Below, in pieces: positions 42,861-53,628 of a stretch of DNA of 64,000 nt (its first letter is position 1; every line of letters starts with the position of its first letter). Below the pieces are notes generated by a model that was not told where the DNA came from, did no database searches, and saw nothing but the letters and a program-made list of their open reading frames with translations. This stretch comes from Rhodococcus tibetensis (lineage in GTDB: Bacteria; Actinomycetota; Actinomycetes; Mycobacteriales; Mycobacteriaceae), in the NCBI RefSeq assembly GCF_024438035.1, contig NZ_JANFQF010000010.1, forward strand, positions 1 through 64,000, read 5' to 3'. A program made the position numbers and the translations under genes.

Positions 42861-42915
42861 TTCGATGGACATTTGGGTAACGTAACCAGAAGTCTATTTT
42901 CGGCCTATCCAGGAT

Positions 42916-43866
42916 ATGAGGCATATGCGTATTTCGTCGGCCACCCAGGCCCTGATGTTAGTGCTTGCGGGCATCTTGATGTTCGGTGCGGCACCTGCAG
43001 CAGCGGACCCTGCGGCGACTGAACCCGAGCCAGTCGCGGATCCTGCGGTGCTACCCGGGGCGAACGACTGGAACTGCAAGCCCTCGCCCGAGCACCCCCG
43101 CCCGGTCGTGCTCGTGCACGGTACGTGGGTCAGCATGGCGGCCACCTGGAAGGACCTCGCGCCGGCGCTCGCGGCGGAGGGGTACTGCGTCTTCGCCCTC
43201 AACTACGGGCAGGTCGCCGGTCTCACCGAAGGCAATCTGCTGCGCATGTTCGGCGGCGCCGACATCGCGGAGTCGGCTCGGCAACTCGCGGGATTCGTCG
43301 ATCGCGTCCGTTCCACGACGGGCGCCCCGCAGGTCGACATCGTCGGTCACTCGCTCGGTGGCACGCTGTCCCGGCAGTACCTCCGTTTCGAGGGTGGGGC
43401 CGATCGCAACAATCCCGCCCTGAACAAGGTGCATTCGCTCGTCACGCTGGGCGCGACCAATCACGGGACCAGTTTCGGGGACGTCCAGATGCTCGGCGCC
43501 GTCGCCCAGGCGCTGGGGGTGCCCGTGACGACGCTCGCCGGGGTGGCCGTGGGGCCCTCGTACATTCAACAGATGGTCGGTTCGCCGTTCCTCCAGGTAC
43601 TCAATGGCGCGGGCGACACGGACCCGGGTATCGAGTACACAGTGGTCGCCAGTCGCCGGGACACAGTCTCGACTCCGCCGGAGAACACGTTCCTCACCGC
43701 AGGACCGGGTGCGACGGTGCACAACGTGTGGCTTCAGGACGGGTGTGAGTCCAACGCTGCCGAGCACAATGAGCTGACGACCGACCCGCGTGCTCTCTAC
43801 GTCATTCAGCGGGCTCTGGACCCCACGTACGCCGACCGCAACGCGGCCCCGTGCGAGGCCGGCTGA
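42916..43866 (+). CDS. Secreted alpha/beta-hydrolase lipase/esterase
   Basis: The 316-residue protein starts with a Sec signal peptide (short basic start, hydrophobic stretch about residues 9-24, likely cleavage after AAPAAA at about residue 30). The mature enzyme has an oxyanion motif VHGTW, the nucleophile elbow GHSLGG (Ser146), a probable Asp in SRRDTVS and a His in AAEHNEL. This matches extracellular actinobacterial triacylglycerol lipases that hydrolyse acyl esters outside the cell. ATG 42925 is an equally possible start. It is divergent from papB, and its own 3' end is convergent with the GntR gene. It could belong to lipid use. A role in releasing or tailoring the peptide is speculative and hard to reconcile with secretion. 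Confidence 0.87.
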   Translation: MRHMRISSATQALMLVLAGILMFGAAPAAADPAATEPEPVADPAVLPGANDWNCKPSPEHPRPVVLVHGTWVSMAATWKDLAPALAAEGYCVFALNYGQVAGLTEGNLLRMFGGADIAESARQLAGFVDRVRSTTGAPQVDIVGHSLGGTLSRQYLRFEGGADRNNPALNKVHSLVTLGATNHGTSFGDVQMLGAVAQALGVPVTTLAGVAVGPSYIQQMVGSPFLQVLNGAGDTDPGIEYTVVASRRDTVSTPPENTFLTAGPGATVHNVWLQDGCESNAAEHNELTTDPRALYVIQRALDPTYADRNAAPCEAG

Positions 43867-43932
43867 GACCCGCACGGGCAACCGGCAACGTACCGGTCCC
43901 GCTGATGCCGGGTCGCTGACTTCGGGGCAGGT

Positions 43933-44622
43933 TCAGTCCCAGATGCCGATCTCGTCGAGGTGGGCGACCAGTCGTTGGGCCCCGTCCATGAAGTGTGCCT
44001 TGTTCTCGGCCCCCACCACGTCGGCCTTCTTCTCCGCCATGGCGGCGATGAGACGGCGATGGCTCGCGACGGCCGACTCACCCCACGCCGGGTCGGACGA
44101 GTAGAAGTGCGCCGGTGTGTAGCGAGTGGCGCTGAGAAGGAACCACGACAGCTTGCTCGCATTCGCCAGGTGGTTGATCACCCGGTGGAACTTGAACTCG
44201 AGATCCTCGATACGCGCGGCGTCGTTGTCCTCCACCGCACGCTCGAGCTTGTCGTTGATGGCGGTCAATTCCTCGATGGCTTCGGGCGTGGCGGCGCGCG
44301 TGGCCCGCACCGCGAGTTCCTCGCCGATCTGGCTCTGGAGCCAGAAGAGGTCGTGGATGTCCTCGCGGCTGAGGGGCGCGACCACGTAACCACGGTGGGG
44401 GACGAGCTCGACGAGCCCTTCACCGCGCAGAGTCAGGAGCGCTTCGCGCACCGGCGTGACGCTCACACCCAACTCTGCGGCGGTTTCGTCGAGGCGGATG
44501 AAGTCACCCGGGCGGACGCCCCCGGACATGATGAGATTCCGCACGTGCACAGCGACGTCATCGGACAGCTGCGGTCGACGGCGCAGGGCCGCTGAGGGTC
44601 GTGACACGGAGGGCGATGTCAT
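43933..44622 (-). CDS. GntR-family (FadR/FCD type) transcriptional regulator
   Basis: The 229-residue protein has an N-terminal winged helix (VRNLIMSGGVRPGDFI through SVTPVREALLTLRGEGLVEL, about residues 20-80) and an all-helical FCD ligand-binding domain containing metal-type His residues (LEFKFHRVINH, ASHRRLIAAM). It is a cytoplasmic DNA-binding protein, probably responding to an acid or acyl-CoA. ATG 44622 is preceded by AAGGAG at ideal spacing, better than the upstream ATG 44652. It lies 46 bp downstream of the acyl-CoA dehydrogenase gene on the same strand, so it is probably co-transcribed and autoregulated through the paired inverted repeats at 45934-45979. Confidence 0.9.
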   Translation of the reverse strand: MTSPSVSRPSAALRRRPQLSDDVAVHVRNLIMSGGVRPGDFIRLDETAAELGVSVTPVREALLTLRGEGLVELVPHRGYVVAPLSREDIHDLFWLQSQIGEELAVRATRAATPEAIEELTAINDKLERAVEDNDAARIEDLEFKFHRVINHLANASKLSWFLLSATRYTPAHFYSSDPAWGESAVASHRRLIAAMAEKKADVVGAENKAHFMDGAQRLVAHLDEIGIWD

Positions 44623-44668
44623 GGGTAACTCCTTAGATGCGGCAACCAGCATAAACCGCGATCGGTGC

Positions 44669-45841
44669 TTACAAGCCGTAGGTCTTACCGATGATGTCGC
44701 GTTGAATTTCGTTGGTGCCGCCGTAAATGCTGGAGACGAGGGTGGAGCGAACGTGCTTCTCCATGTCGAACTCGGTGGCGTAGCCGTAGCCGCCCATCAT
44801 CTGCATGCCTTCGAGCGCCACTTTCTTGGCAGTCTCGGTGACCTTCAACTTGGCCATCGACGCTTCGCGGGCCAGCATCTTGTTCGGGTCGGCGTCGGCC
44901 TCTTTGGCGACGCTGTAGACGAGGAGCTTGCAGCACTCGATCTCGGTGGCGAGATCGGCGATTCGGTGACGTAGTACCTGGAACGTGCCCACGGGCCGCC
45001 CGAACTGCTTGCGTTGCGTGATGAATTCGAGGGTGTCGTTGAACGCCCGCTGCGCCGTACCCAGCATCATGGCCGCGAGGATCAGGCGTTCGAAGTTCAG
45101 GCCGGTCATCAATTGCCGCCAGCCGTTGCCGACTTCGCCGACCACGGCATCCTCGGGAAGCACGCAATCGGTGAAGTAGAGGTCGTTGACCTCCTTGCCG
45201 CCCATGGTGCCGATACCGTTGATCTTCAGCCCCGCCGTGCCGGCGGGCACGTGGAACATCGTCAGCCCCTCGTGTTTACCCTCGGTGGAGGAGTTGCCCC
45301 CGCTGCGCTTGACCGGCTGCCCCGTACGGGCCACGAGAAGGATGTTGTCGGCGAAGTGCGCGTTGGAGCACCACGTCTTCTGACCGTTGACCACCCAGCC
45401 GTCGGCGGTCTTCTCCGCGCGGGTACTGAGATTGCCGACGTCCGAGCCGGCTTCCGGTTCGGACATGGAGATCGCCTGCGAGCGTCCGGCGACGATGCCG
45501 CGCAGGACGACGTCCTTCTGCGCTTCGGTGCCGAACTTGGCGTATGCGCCACCGGTGATCAACGTCGGCCCGATGCCACCGATCGGTGCCATTCCCTTGG
45601 CGGCTTCCTCCAGAAGGATGCACATGTCGACGAGGCTGGCGTCGGAGCCGCCGTATTCCTCCGGGACGGTGATCCCGAGCCAGCCCAGCTTGGCCATCTT
45701 CTCGTAGACGTCCTGGTTGTGGTTGTGCTCGCCGTGGTTGGTCAGCTTGTCGCGCACTTCGCGGGTCCCGGTCTCGCGCTTGCAGAAATCGGCGATCGCC
45801 GCGGCGAAGTCTTTCTGTTCACTGGTGAATTCGACGCTCAT
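44669..45841 (-). CDS. Acyl-CoA dehydrogenase (FadE family)
   Basis: The 390-residue flavoprotein should introduce a 2,3 double bond into an acyl-CoA. It shows the family signatures SEPEAGSDVGNL (FAD/substrate loop), WVVNGQKTWCSNA, and the C-terminal IYGGTNEIQRDII. ATG 45841 is chosen because CGAGGAG lies about 9 nt upstream and the family fold starts directly; the frame is open to 45931 but that extension has no ribosome site and unlike composition. It is divergent from the aldehyde dehydrogenase across a region with two inverted repeats and is followed by the GntR regulator. The substrate chain is not evident from sequence. Confidence 0.92.
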   Translation of the reverse strand: MSVEFTSEQKDFAAAIADFCKRETGTREVRDKLTNHGEHNHNQDVYEKMAKLGWLGITVPEEYGGSDASLVDMCILLEEAAKGMAPIGGIGPTLITGGAYAKFGTEAQKDVVLRGIVAGRSQAISMSEPEAGSDVGNLSTRAEKTADGWVVNGQKTWCSNAHFADNILLVARTGQPVKRSGGNSSTEGKHEGLTMFHVPAGTAGLKINGIGTMGGKEVNDLYFTDCVLPEDAVVGEVGNGWRQLMTGLNFERLILAAMMLGTAQRAFNDTLEFITQRKQFGRPVGTFQVLRHRIADLATEIECCKLLVYSVAKEADADPNKMLAREASMAKLKVTETAKKVALEGMQMMGGYGYATEFDMEKHVRSTLVSSIYGGTNEIQRDIIGKTYGL

Positions 45842-45933
45842 GTGGGGAGAACTCCTCGTGGGTGAGGCGGCGGACGACGCGGCCCGGCGCAGGTGTCTGT
45901 GTAGGGCTTGCTGGAATGCGGTCTGCGGCATAC

Positions 45934-45979
45934 TGTGATGTCCACAACATTACATCACATCACATATATTTGATGTGAT
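45934..45979. promoter_or_regulatory. Two adjoining inverted repeats in the FadE / aldehyde dehydrogenase promoter region
   Basis: The first dyad is TGTGATGT (45934-45941), a 10-nt spacer and ACATCACA (45952-45959). The second, sharing one base with it, is ATCACAT (45959-45965), a 7-nt spacer and ATGTGAT (45973-45979). Both arms are perfect and use the same TGTGAT-type half-site. The region is A+T rich between two divergent genes and ends just before the GAGGGAAGG ribosome site of the aldehyde dehydrogenase. The nearby GntR regulator is the obvious candidate to bind here. Confidence 0.7.
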
Positions 45980-45996
45980 CCGAGGGAAGGACGCCC

Positions 45997-47529
45997 ATGT
46001 CACAGCAGGCCGAGACGACCGACACCAGTGCCGCGGAGAAGCCGCTGCCTTCGACGCCGCCGTCATCGGCGACGTTCTCATCCCTGGACCCACGCACCGG
46101 CAAGGTTCTGGCCGAGTACCCGGTCCACGGAGAGCGTGAAGTGCGAGACGCTGTCGAGCGGGCCCGCGCCGCGGCTCAGTGGTGGACCGGACTCGGTTTC
46201 GACGGACGTAAGAAGTGGCTGCTCGACTGGAAGAAGTCGATGGCGAGGGGTGGGGAGGAACTCGCCCGTCTCGTCGCGGACGAGACGGGAAAGCCGTACG
46301 ACGACGCGCTTCTCGAAGTCATGCTCGCAATCGAGCATCTCGATTGGGCGGCGAAGAACGCCGGCAAGGTCCTGCGTCGGCGCAAAGTAGCCTCCGGCCT
46401 CGTCAGCGCCAATCAGGCGAGCAGCGTCGGATACGAGCCGATGGGTGTGGTCGGCGTCATCGGCCCTTGGAACTACCCCGTCTACACCCCACTGGGATCC
46501 GTCTCCTACGCAATGGCGGCGGGAAACGCCGTGGTGTTCAAGCCCAGTGAGCTGACCCCCGGTGTGGCGGTGTGGATCGCCGAGAAGTGGGCCGCTCTCA
46601 TCCCGAACCAGCCCGTCCTCCAGGTCGTCACTGGCGACGGATCCACCGGTTCGGCGCTCGTCGCAGCCGGCGTGGACAAGATTGCCTTCACGGGTTCTGC
46701 CGCAACGGGCAAGCGTGTGATGGCCGCGTGTGCGGACACGCTGACGCCGCTGGTCGTGGAGGCAGGCGGCAAGGACGCCATGCTCGTCGACTCCGACGCG
46801 AACCTCGAGGAAGCGGCCGGTTTCGCCGTCTTCGGCGCCATGGGCAACGCGGGACAGACGTGCGCCGGGGTCGAACGGATCTACGTGGTCGACTCGGTCT
46901 ACGACGACTTCGTCCGGTTGGTCACCGAGAAGGCAAAGGCCCTGCACCCCGGTCCGGAGAATGCGTCCTACGGGCCGATGACAATGCCCAGTCAGTCGGA
47001 CGTGGTGCGTCGCCACGTGCAGGATGCATTGGACAAGGGTGGATCCGCCGTGGTGGGCGGGCTCGACTCCATCAAGGATGGATACGTGGGCCCGATCGTC
47101 CTGACGAATGTTCCGGAGAACAGCACGGCGGTCTCTGAGGAGACCTTCGGTCCGACGGTCGTGGTCAACAAGGTCGCGAGTCTCGACGAGGCGGTGACGA
47201 GAGCGAACGGCACCACTTTCGGTCTCGGTGCGTCCGTGTTCACGAAGGACGCCAAGAAGGCTATGCAGGTGGCCGAGACGTTACGGGCCGGTGTCGTCAC
47301 GATCGGTTCGGTACTCGGCTTCGCGGGTGTCGCGGCGTTGCCGTTCGGCGGTGTCGGCGATTCGGGGTTCGGTCGTATCCACGGTGCGGACGGACTGCGG
47401 GAATTCAGCAGGGTCAAGTCGATTGCCCGGCAGCGGTTCGCGGCACCGTTGAACCTGCTGACGATGGAGCGAAAGCGCCGGGACATGTTGGTGTCCGCCT
47501 GGATGCTGAAGAACCGTCACGGGCGTTGA
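45997..47529 (+). CDS. NAD(P)-dependent aldehyde dehydrogenase
   Basis: The 510-residue enzyme should oxidise an aldehyde to a carboxylic acid. The general base Glu255 (VVEAGGKD) and nucleophile Cys289 (GQTCAGVERI) are present, as are the cofactor motifs IGPWNYPVYTP and FTGSAATGK. The first 25 residues form a Ser/Thr/Pro-rich extension before the fold. Succinate-semialdehyde or aromatic/fatty aldehydes are all plausible substrates. ATG 45997 has GAGGGAAGG 6-7 nt upstream. The next gene starts 26 bp downstream, so an operon is likely. Divergent paired operators suggest control together with the acyl-CoA dehydrogenase. Confidence 0.92.
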   Translation: MSQQAETTDTSAAEKPLPSTPPSSATFSSLDPRTGKVLAEYPVHGEREVRDAVERARAAAQWWTGLGFDGRKKWLLDWKKSMARGGEELARLVADETGKPYDDALLEVMLAIEHLDWAAKNAGKVLRRRKVASGLVSANQASSVGYEPMGVVGVIGPWNYPVYTPLGSVSYAMAAGNAVVFKPSELTPGVAVWIAEKWAALIPNQPVLQVVTGDGSTGSALVAAGVDKIAFTGSAATGKRVMAACADTLTPLVVEAGGKDAMLVDSDANLEEAAGFAVFGAMGNAGQTCAGVERIYVVDSVYDDFVRLVTEKAKALHPGPENASYGPMTMPSQSDVVRRHVQDALDKGGSAVVGGLDSIKDGYVGPIVLTNVPENSTAVSEETFGPTVVVNKVASLDEAVTRANGTTFGLGASVFTKDAKKAMQVAETLRAGVVTIGSVLGFAGVAALPFGGVGDSGFGRIHGADGLREFSRVKSIARQRFAAPLNLLTMERKRRDMLVSAWMLKNRHGR

Positions 47530-47555
47530 GTGCGGACGAAAGGGGCGTCGATCAC

Positions 47556-48530
47556 ATGCTGATGAAGAACGACGAGGCCGACGGGCCACGAGGTACTCCG
47601 CGGGGCAGGAACGGCTGGGTACGGCGGATCGAACAACTCGACCCGGTACGCGATCACCAGGAGATTCACCGCATCACCGCGGGTTTCGAGTTTCCCTGGG
47701 ACTACCAGCGGTCCCTCGAGTTCGCGTTGTTCCGGACCTACTGCGTCCCGACCATCTCCGAACTGCTCCAGCGCACCGGTGAATTCGAGAAACGGCCACA
47801 GAAGCGCTACGACGACACCGCGCTCCTCATGGGCGAACTGGTCGAGCACGGCTACGACTCCGAGCGGGGTATCGAATCACTGCGTGTGGTCAACCGCATG
47901 CACGGCAAGTACCACATCGACAACGACGACATGCTGTACGTGCTCACGACGTTCATCTACGAGCCGATCGACTGGATCGACCGCTTCGGGTGGCGACGGC
48001 TCACACCGCACGAACGTCTCGCGTGTTTCCACTTCTACCGTGAAGTCGGTATCCGCATGGGAATCAAGCACATTCCCACGAGCTTCGAGGACTTCTACCG
48101 GTTCAAGGCCGACTACGAGCGGAAGCACTTCCGGTACACGGAAGACAACCACCGCGTCGGCACCTACACCCGGGACCTCTTCTGCTCATGGTTCCCGAGG
48201 TCGTTGCGACCCTTCGTCGTGCAGGGAGTGAACGCCCTGCTCGACCCGATGATGCTGGCGGCGTTCGGATTCGACGCCGCACCCGGCTGGCTTCGCAGCG
48301 CCGCTCGGCGCGTACTCGTTCTCCGGGGGAAGTTCGTGCGTCTGCTGCCGCCGCGTACACAGTCGAAGGCCGCACGTGATCCGCGAAACCGGACTTACCC
48401 GGGGTATCCGGTGGGGTACCGGCCCCGCGATCTGGGCGCGGACAACGACCACCACCGCGAAGCTCGCGCTCTTCGTCGTTCAGTGCCCGAAGAGTACGGC
48501 CACCATCAGCGTGTGGAGCCGGGCGCGTGA
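47556..48530 (+). CDS. MpaB-family oxygenase-like protein (DUF2236)
   Basis: The 324-residue protein matches the DUF2236/MpaB group, heme-dependent oxygenase-like proteins related to latex-clearing protein, common in mycolata. Recognisable features are the N-terminal FPWDYQRSLEFALFRTYCVP, the central MLYVLTTFIYEP with RLTPHERLACFHFYREVG, and a basic, disordered C-terminus. I infer a redox role linked to the adjacent aldehyde dehydrogenase; the substrate is unknown. ATG 47556 is chosen because AAAGGGG precedes it; the frame is open back to a TTG at 47526 that overlaps the upstream stop. Its 3' end overlaps the convergent TetR-type gene by 51 bp. Confidence 0.78.
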   Translation: MLMKNDEADGPRGTPRGRNGWVRRIEQLDPVRDHQEIHRITAGFEFPWDYQRSLEFALFRTYCVPTISELLQRTGEFEKRPQKRYDDTALLMGELVEHGYDSERGIESLRVVNRMHGKYHIDNDDMLYVLTTFIYEPIDWIDRFGWRRLTPHERLACFHFYREVGIRMGIKHIPTSFEDFYRFKADYERKHFRYTEDNHRVGTYTRDLFCSWFPRSLRPFVVQGVNALLDPMMLAAFGFDAAPGWLRSAARRVLVLRGKFVRLLPPRTQSKAARDPRNRTYPGYPVGYRPRDLGADNDHHREARALRRSVPEEYGHHQRVEPGA

Positions 48531-49712
48531 CTCCTCGGCGGTATCGAAGTGAATGAGCCGGCCGATGTCGAAGACCAGGCCGAGTGCCGCGTGGACGAGG
48601 AAGCGCGCTTCGGGCGCCGAAAGTTCCGGCCGCACCGCGGTGACCAGGTGTACCCATTCCTCGACATGGAGGCGCTGTAAATTACGTAGATTCCGTCGTT
48701 CGTTCTCGGGTAGATTCCCGATCTCGGCGAAGTAGACCGAAAGCACGGCCGGGTTCCGGAAGGCCAGTTCCAGATACGACTCCGCCAGGGTGCTCAGCGC
48801 ATCCTTGGGGTCGGTGGCGGTGGAGAGAGCCGCCGACGTCGCGACCGCGAGCCGGTCGGCCGCACGGTAGAAGACTGCTGCCAGAAGGTCTGCCTTGCTG
48901 GGAAAGTGGCGGTACACACTGGAGGCATTGATCCCGGCGGCCGCGCCGATCTCCTCGATACTCGAGTCGTGATAGCCGTAACGGTCGAAAATCTGCACGG
49001 CCTCGTTGATCAGCAATTCACGCTTGGACGTCATCGCCAGCCCGCCACTGCCTGCGTCAGTCGCGGGCGCATCGCCGGCTGGGACAGCAGGTGGAAGGGT
49101 GGCGTGAAGTATCGACTCACACGCCTTCGTGAGAAGCGCGTGAAGGCGACGAGTGGCGAGAGCGGTGTGGTGTGCGCTGATACTTCCCATCACGCTCAGG
49201 GTCGCGGCGCCCTGTGTCGTCGCATCGACCGCCGACAGTTCGGGGCGCAACTCCCGCAGCGGTGCCGCCACACATTGGGTCACGTGCACGAAGACATCAC
49301 GGATGCGGATGCGGTCGTCGGGCTGTAGGTAGCGGCTCTCCCACCGGTAGAGGCCCGCCACTTTGCGGTTCTCCATCGTGTTGGCGACCAGTGCGACGAT
49401 CAACCGATCGAGCCGCTCTCCGGCGTCCGCGCCTTCGACGCCTGCGAGGGCGTCGTCGGCCGCGGTGCGCAGAGCGTCCGCGGTCGTGGTGGCCGCGTGC
49501 ACAAACAGGGCGTACTTGTTGGGATAGTGCCGGTAGAGGGCGGGACCAGAGATGCCGATGGCGGCTGCGATGTCGTCGACACCGACGGCGTGGTAACCGC
49601 GCTCGCTGAACGCCTCCGCCGCGACGGTGGCGATCTGAGCCTTGCGGTCTTTCGGCCGACGCCGAATCGGCCTTTCGGTGGCGGCACCGGCCGCCGTGCT
49701 GGTCCGGGCCAC
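48480..49712 (-). CDS. mce3R: Tandem TetR regulator of the Mce3R type
   Basis: The 410-residue protein contains two complete TetR units: a first helix-turn-helix at about residues 25-72 (DDIAAAIGISGPALYRHYPNK) and a second at about 228-273 (EEIGAAAGINASSVYRHFPSK), each with its own ligand domain. Fused double-TetR proteins of about 400 residues are characteristic of Mce3R, the repressor of the mycobacterial mce3 locus. Its position, divergent from the lipid genes leading into a yrbE/mce operon, fits. The start is taken as the second GTG (49712), because GGAGG sits 6 nt before it and abuts the first GTG (49718). A single protein with two DNA-binding heads can recognise asymmetric operators. 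Confidence 0.85.
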   Translation of the reverse strand: MARTSTAAGAATERPIRRRPKDRKAQIATVAAEAFSERGYHAVGVDDIAAAIGISGPALYRHYPNKYALFVHAATTTADALRTAADDALAGVEGADAGERLDRLIVALVANTMENRKVAGLYRWESRYLQPDDRIRIRDVFVHVTQCVAAPLRELRPELSAVDATTQGAATLSVMGSISAHHTALATRRLHALLTKACESILHATLPPAVPAGDAPATDAGSGGLAMTSKRELLINEAVQIFDRYGYHDSSIEEIGAAAGINASSVYRHFPSKADLLAAVFYRAADRLAVATSAALSTATDPKDALSTLAESYLELAFRNPAVLSVYFAEIGNLPENERRNLRNLQRLHVEEWVHLVTAVRPELSAPEARFLVHAALGLVFDIGRLIHFDTAEESRARLHTLMVAVLFGH

Positions 49713-49874
49713 GGTCACCTCCAGTAATCGGCAATTTCTTGCCAGTTTATCTGCCGGTCATCTTAACCGAGGCTCCCTTTTGTAGTGGATGGACTATGGG
49801 TGCAGCTCCGTCGCCCGACTCGGTCCATCCTGCCGAAAGTGCTGTGAGCGCGCACGGATAACGCTCATCGAGTA

Positions 49875-49901
49875 TTGACACCGATATGACAAAGCGAATA
49901 A

Positions 49902-49917
<16 letters not shown>
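49875..49917 (+). promoter_or_regulatory. Probable promoter of the nitronate-monooxygenase-type gene, with overlapping dyad
   Basis: TTGACA at 49875-49880 is a perfect -35 box. ATAAGT at 49898-49903 lies 17 nt downstream as a modest -10. Over the -10 sits an inverted repeat, GCGAAT (49894-49899) and ATTCGC (49912-49917), with a 12-nt spacer containing GTTAAC. Such placement suggests a repressor site; the divergent Mce3R-like gene is the natural candidate. Confidence 0.6.
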
Positions 49918-51773
<1,856 letters not shown>

Positions 51774-51884
51774 CTTCGGCGACGACCCGTCCGGTCGTTC
51801 ACGTCTGTGCCGACATGTGCATTTCCGAGCGGCGCTCGACCCCCTCCCGGTGCGAATTCCGGTTAACAAAAATGTTCCGATCGA

Positions 51885-51908
51885 TGACGAGATCTGTAAT
51901 ACTCGTCA
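51885..51908. promoter_or_regulatory. Inverted repeat over the probable fadD5-mce promoter
   Basis: TGACGAG (51885-51891), a 10-nt spacer and CTCGTCA (51902-51908) form a perfect 7-bp dyad. The spacer contains TAATA, part of a TAATAC -10-like box at 51897-51902. The A+T-rich stretch just before it (51871-51882) fits a promoter region. The dyad lies about 70 bp upstream of the fadD5 start. The arm-10-arm geometry matches the operator near the acyl-CoA dehydrogenase, suggesting a related regulator class. Confidence 0.6.
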
Positions 51909-51977
51909 CAACCACCGCGCGGGGTCCACCGAGGCGCGATGGGAAGAGACGAGTACAGCGAAGGGACCACAACCACA

Positions 51978-53564
51978 ATGTCATCACGTAGCGCGCTGCT
52001 CACGCAGCCACTGCAATCGCGCCGCAACCATTGGAACAACTGGGTTGCGACGCACGCGGAGATGAAACCCGACCATGCCGCGTTTCGCTTTCTCGGACAG
52101 AACACCTCGTGGCGTCAACTCCACGACCGCTCCGAGGCGCTCGCAGGCGCACTGTCTCGCCGTGGAGTCGTGTTCGGCGATCGCGTTCTCCTCCTGACCC
52201 TCAACCGAACCGAGTTCTTCGAAGCGGTGCTCGCGATCAACGCGCTCGGCGCCATCGCGGTGCCCGTCAACTTCCGGCTCACGCCCCCCGAGGTCGCGTT
52301 CATCGCTCGCGACTCGGGCGCGCGAGCGGTGTTCACCGAGCCGGCGCTCGCGCCGCTGGTCGCCGCTGTGCGACAGGAAGTACCGGAGCTGGGCCTGGTG
52401 GTGAACATGGGTGCGGAGACCGACGGCGACGTGCTCGGTTATGAGGAGTTACTCGCCGAGGGCGGCTCTGCCTACGCCCCCGTCGACCTTCCGGAAGACA
52501 CCGCGTCTCTCATTCTCTACACGTCCGGAACCACCGGAACCCCCAAGGGTGCGGTGCTGTCGCACTCGAATTTGGTCGGCCAAGCCATCACCTGCATCCG
52601 CGCGATGCGTTACGACCGCGGTGACGACATCGGGTTCCTCGCCTCACCGGTGTTCCACGTCGCCGCACTCGGTTCCGTCGCCCCCATGCTGATGCTCGGC
52701 GGGACCACGGTGATCCATCCGCTCAAGGCTTTCCATCCCACCGAGATGCTCGACGTGTGGGAACAGGAACGGGTCACCACCGTCTTCCTGGTGCCTGTCC
52801 AGTGGCAGGCAGTGTGTGCCGACCCGACCGTCGAGGACCGCGATCTCGCGCTGCGCGTCATCAGCTGGGGCGCCGCCCCTGCGTCGGATACGGTGCTCCG
52901 TTCCATGGCCGAGACCTTCCCGCGCGCCTTGATCGTCGCGGTGTTCGGACAGACCGAGATGTCACCGATCACGTGCGTACTCGACGGCGACGACGCGATC
53001 CGCAAACTTGGTTCAGTGGGTAAGCCGATCCCGACGATCCAGACCCGCATCGTCGACGACGAGATGAACGACGTCGAGCCGGGCGCCGTCGGCGAGATCG
53101 TCTATCGCGGACCGACCATGATGCAGGAGTATTGGCAGAATCCGGCCGCCACGGCCGAGGCTTTCGCCGGCGGCTGGTTCCACTCCGGTGATTTGGTGCG
53201 CCAGGACGGAGAGGGTTTCGTCTACGTCGTGGATCGCAAGAAGGACATGATCATCTCGGGTGGCGAGAACATCTACTGCGCAGAGGTGGAAAACGTTCTG
53301 TTCGCGCACCCCAGGATTCGGGAGGCAGCCGTCGTCGGCCGCCCCGACCCGAAGTGGACCGAAGTCCCCGTGGCCATCGTGGCCCTCGACGACGGTGACG
53401 ACCTCACGGTCGAAGAACTCACAGCCTGGCTCGAAGACAAACTCGCCCGCTACAAGCAACCGAAAGACGTGGTCGTCGTCGAGGCATTGCCACGCAATGC
53501 CAGCGGCAAGGTCGTCAAGGGCGAACTTCGAAAGAACTACGGCGCGAACAGCGTCGTGGTCTGA
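51978..53564 (+). CDS. fadD5: FadD5-type fatty-acyl-CoA ligase of the mce operon
   Basis: This 528-residue ANL enzyme activates a carboxylic acid with ATP and CoA. Motifs: P-loop YTSGTTGTPKGAVLSH, GQTEMSP, WFHSGDL, DRKKDMIISGGENIYCAE, and the catalytic lysine in NASGKVVKGEL. It closely resembles mycobacterial FadD5, the ligase heading the mce1 operon, over its whole length. Its place directly before yrbEA supports the match: it would trap imported lipid as acyl-CoA. ATG 51978 is preferred because homology begins there; ATG 51939 is an in-frame alternative. A 64-bp gap leads to yrbEA, probably within one transcript. Confidence 0.92.
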   Translation: MSSRSALLTQPLQSRRNHWNNWVATHAEMKPDHAAFRFLGQNTSWRQLHDRSEALAGALSRRGVVFGDRVLLLTLNRTEFFEAVLAINALGAIAVPVNFRLTPPEVAFIARDSGARAVFTEPALAPLVAAVRQEVPELGLVVNMGAETDGDVLGYEELLAEGGSAYAPVDLPEDTASLILYTSGTTGTPKGAVLSHSNLVGQAITCIRAMRYDRGDDIGFLASPVFHVAALGSVAPMLMLGGTTVIHPLKAFHPTEMLDVWEQERVTTVFLVPVQWQAVCADPTVEDRDLALRVISWGAAPASDTVLRSMAETFPRALIVAVFGQTEMSPITCVLDGDDAIRKLGSVGKPIPTIQTRIVDDEMNDVEPGAVGEIVYRGPTMMQEYWQNPAATAEAFAGGWFHSGDLVRQDGEGFVYVVDRKKDMIISGGENIYCAEVENVLFAHPRIREAAVVGRPDPKWTEVPVAIVALDDGDDLTVEELTAWLEDKLARYKQPKDVVVVEALPRNASGKVVKGELRKNYGANSVVV

Positions 53565-53628
53565 ACCCCGTAACAGAGATCTCGAGGCCGGTCATCCCCC
53601 GCGGTGACCGGCGACGGGGGAGGACCGC

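Noticed and set aside
42916-43866. Lipase considered as the missing NRPS thioesterase
   Set aside because: It has a clear signal peptide and lies divergent from the pap operon, so it acts outside the cell; type II thioesterases are cytosolic and of different length.
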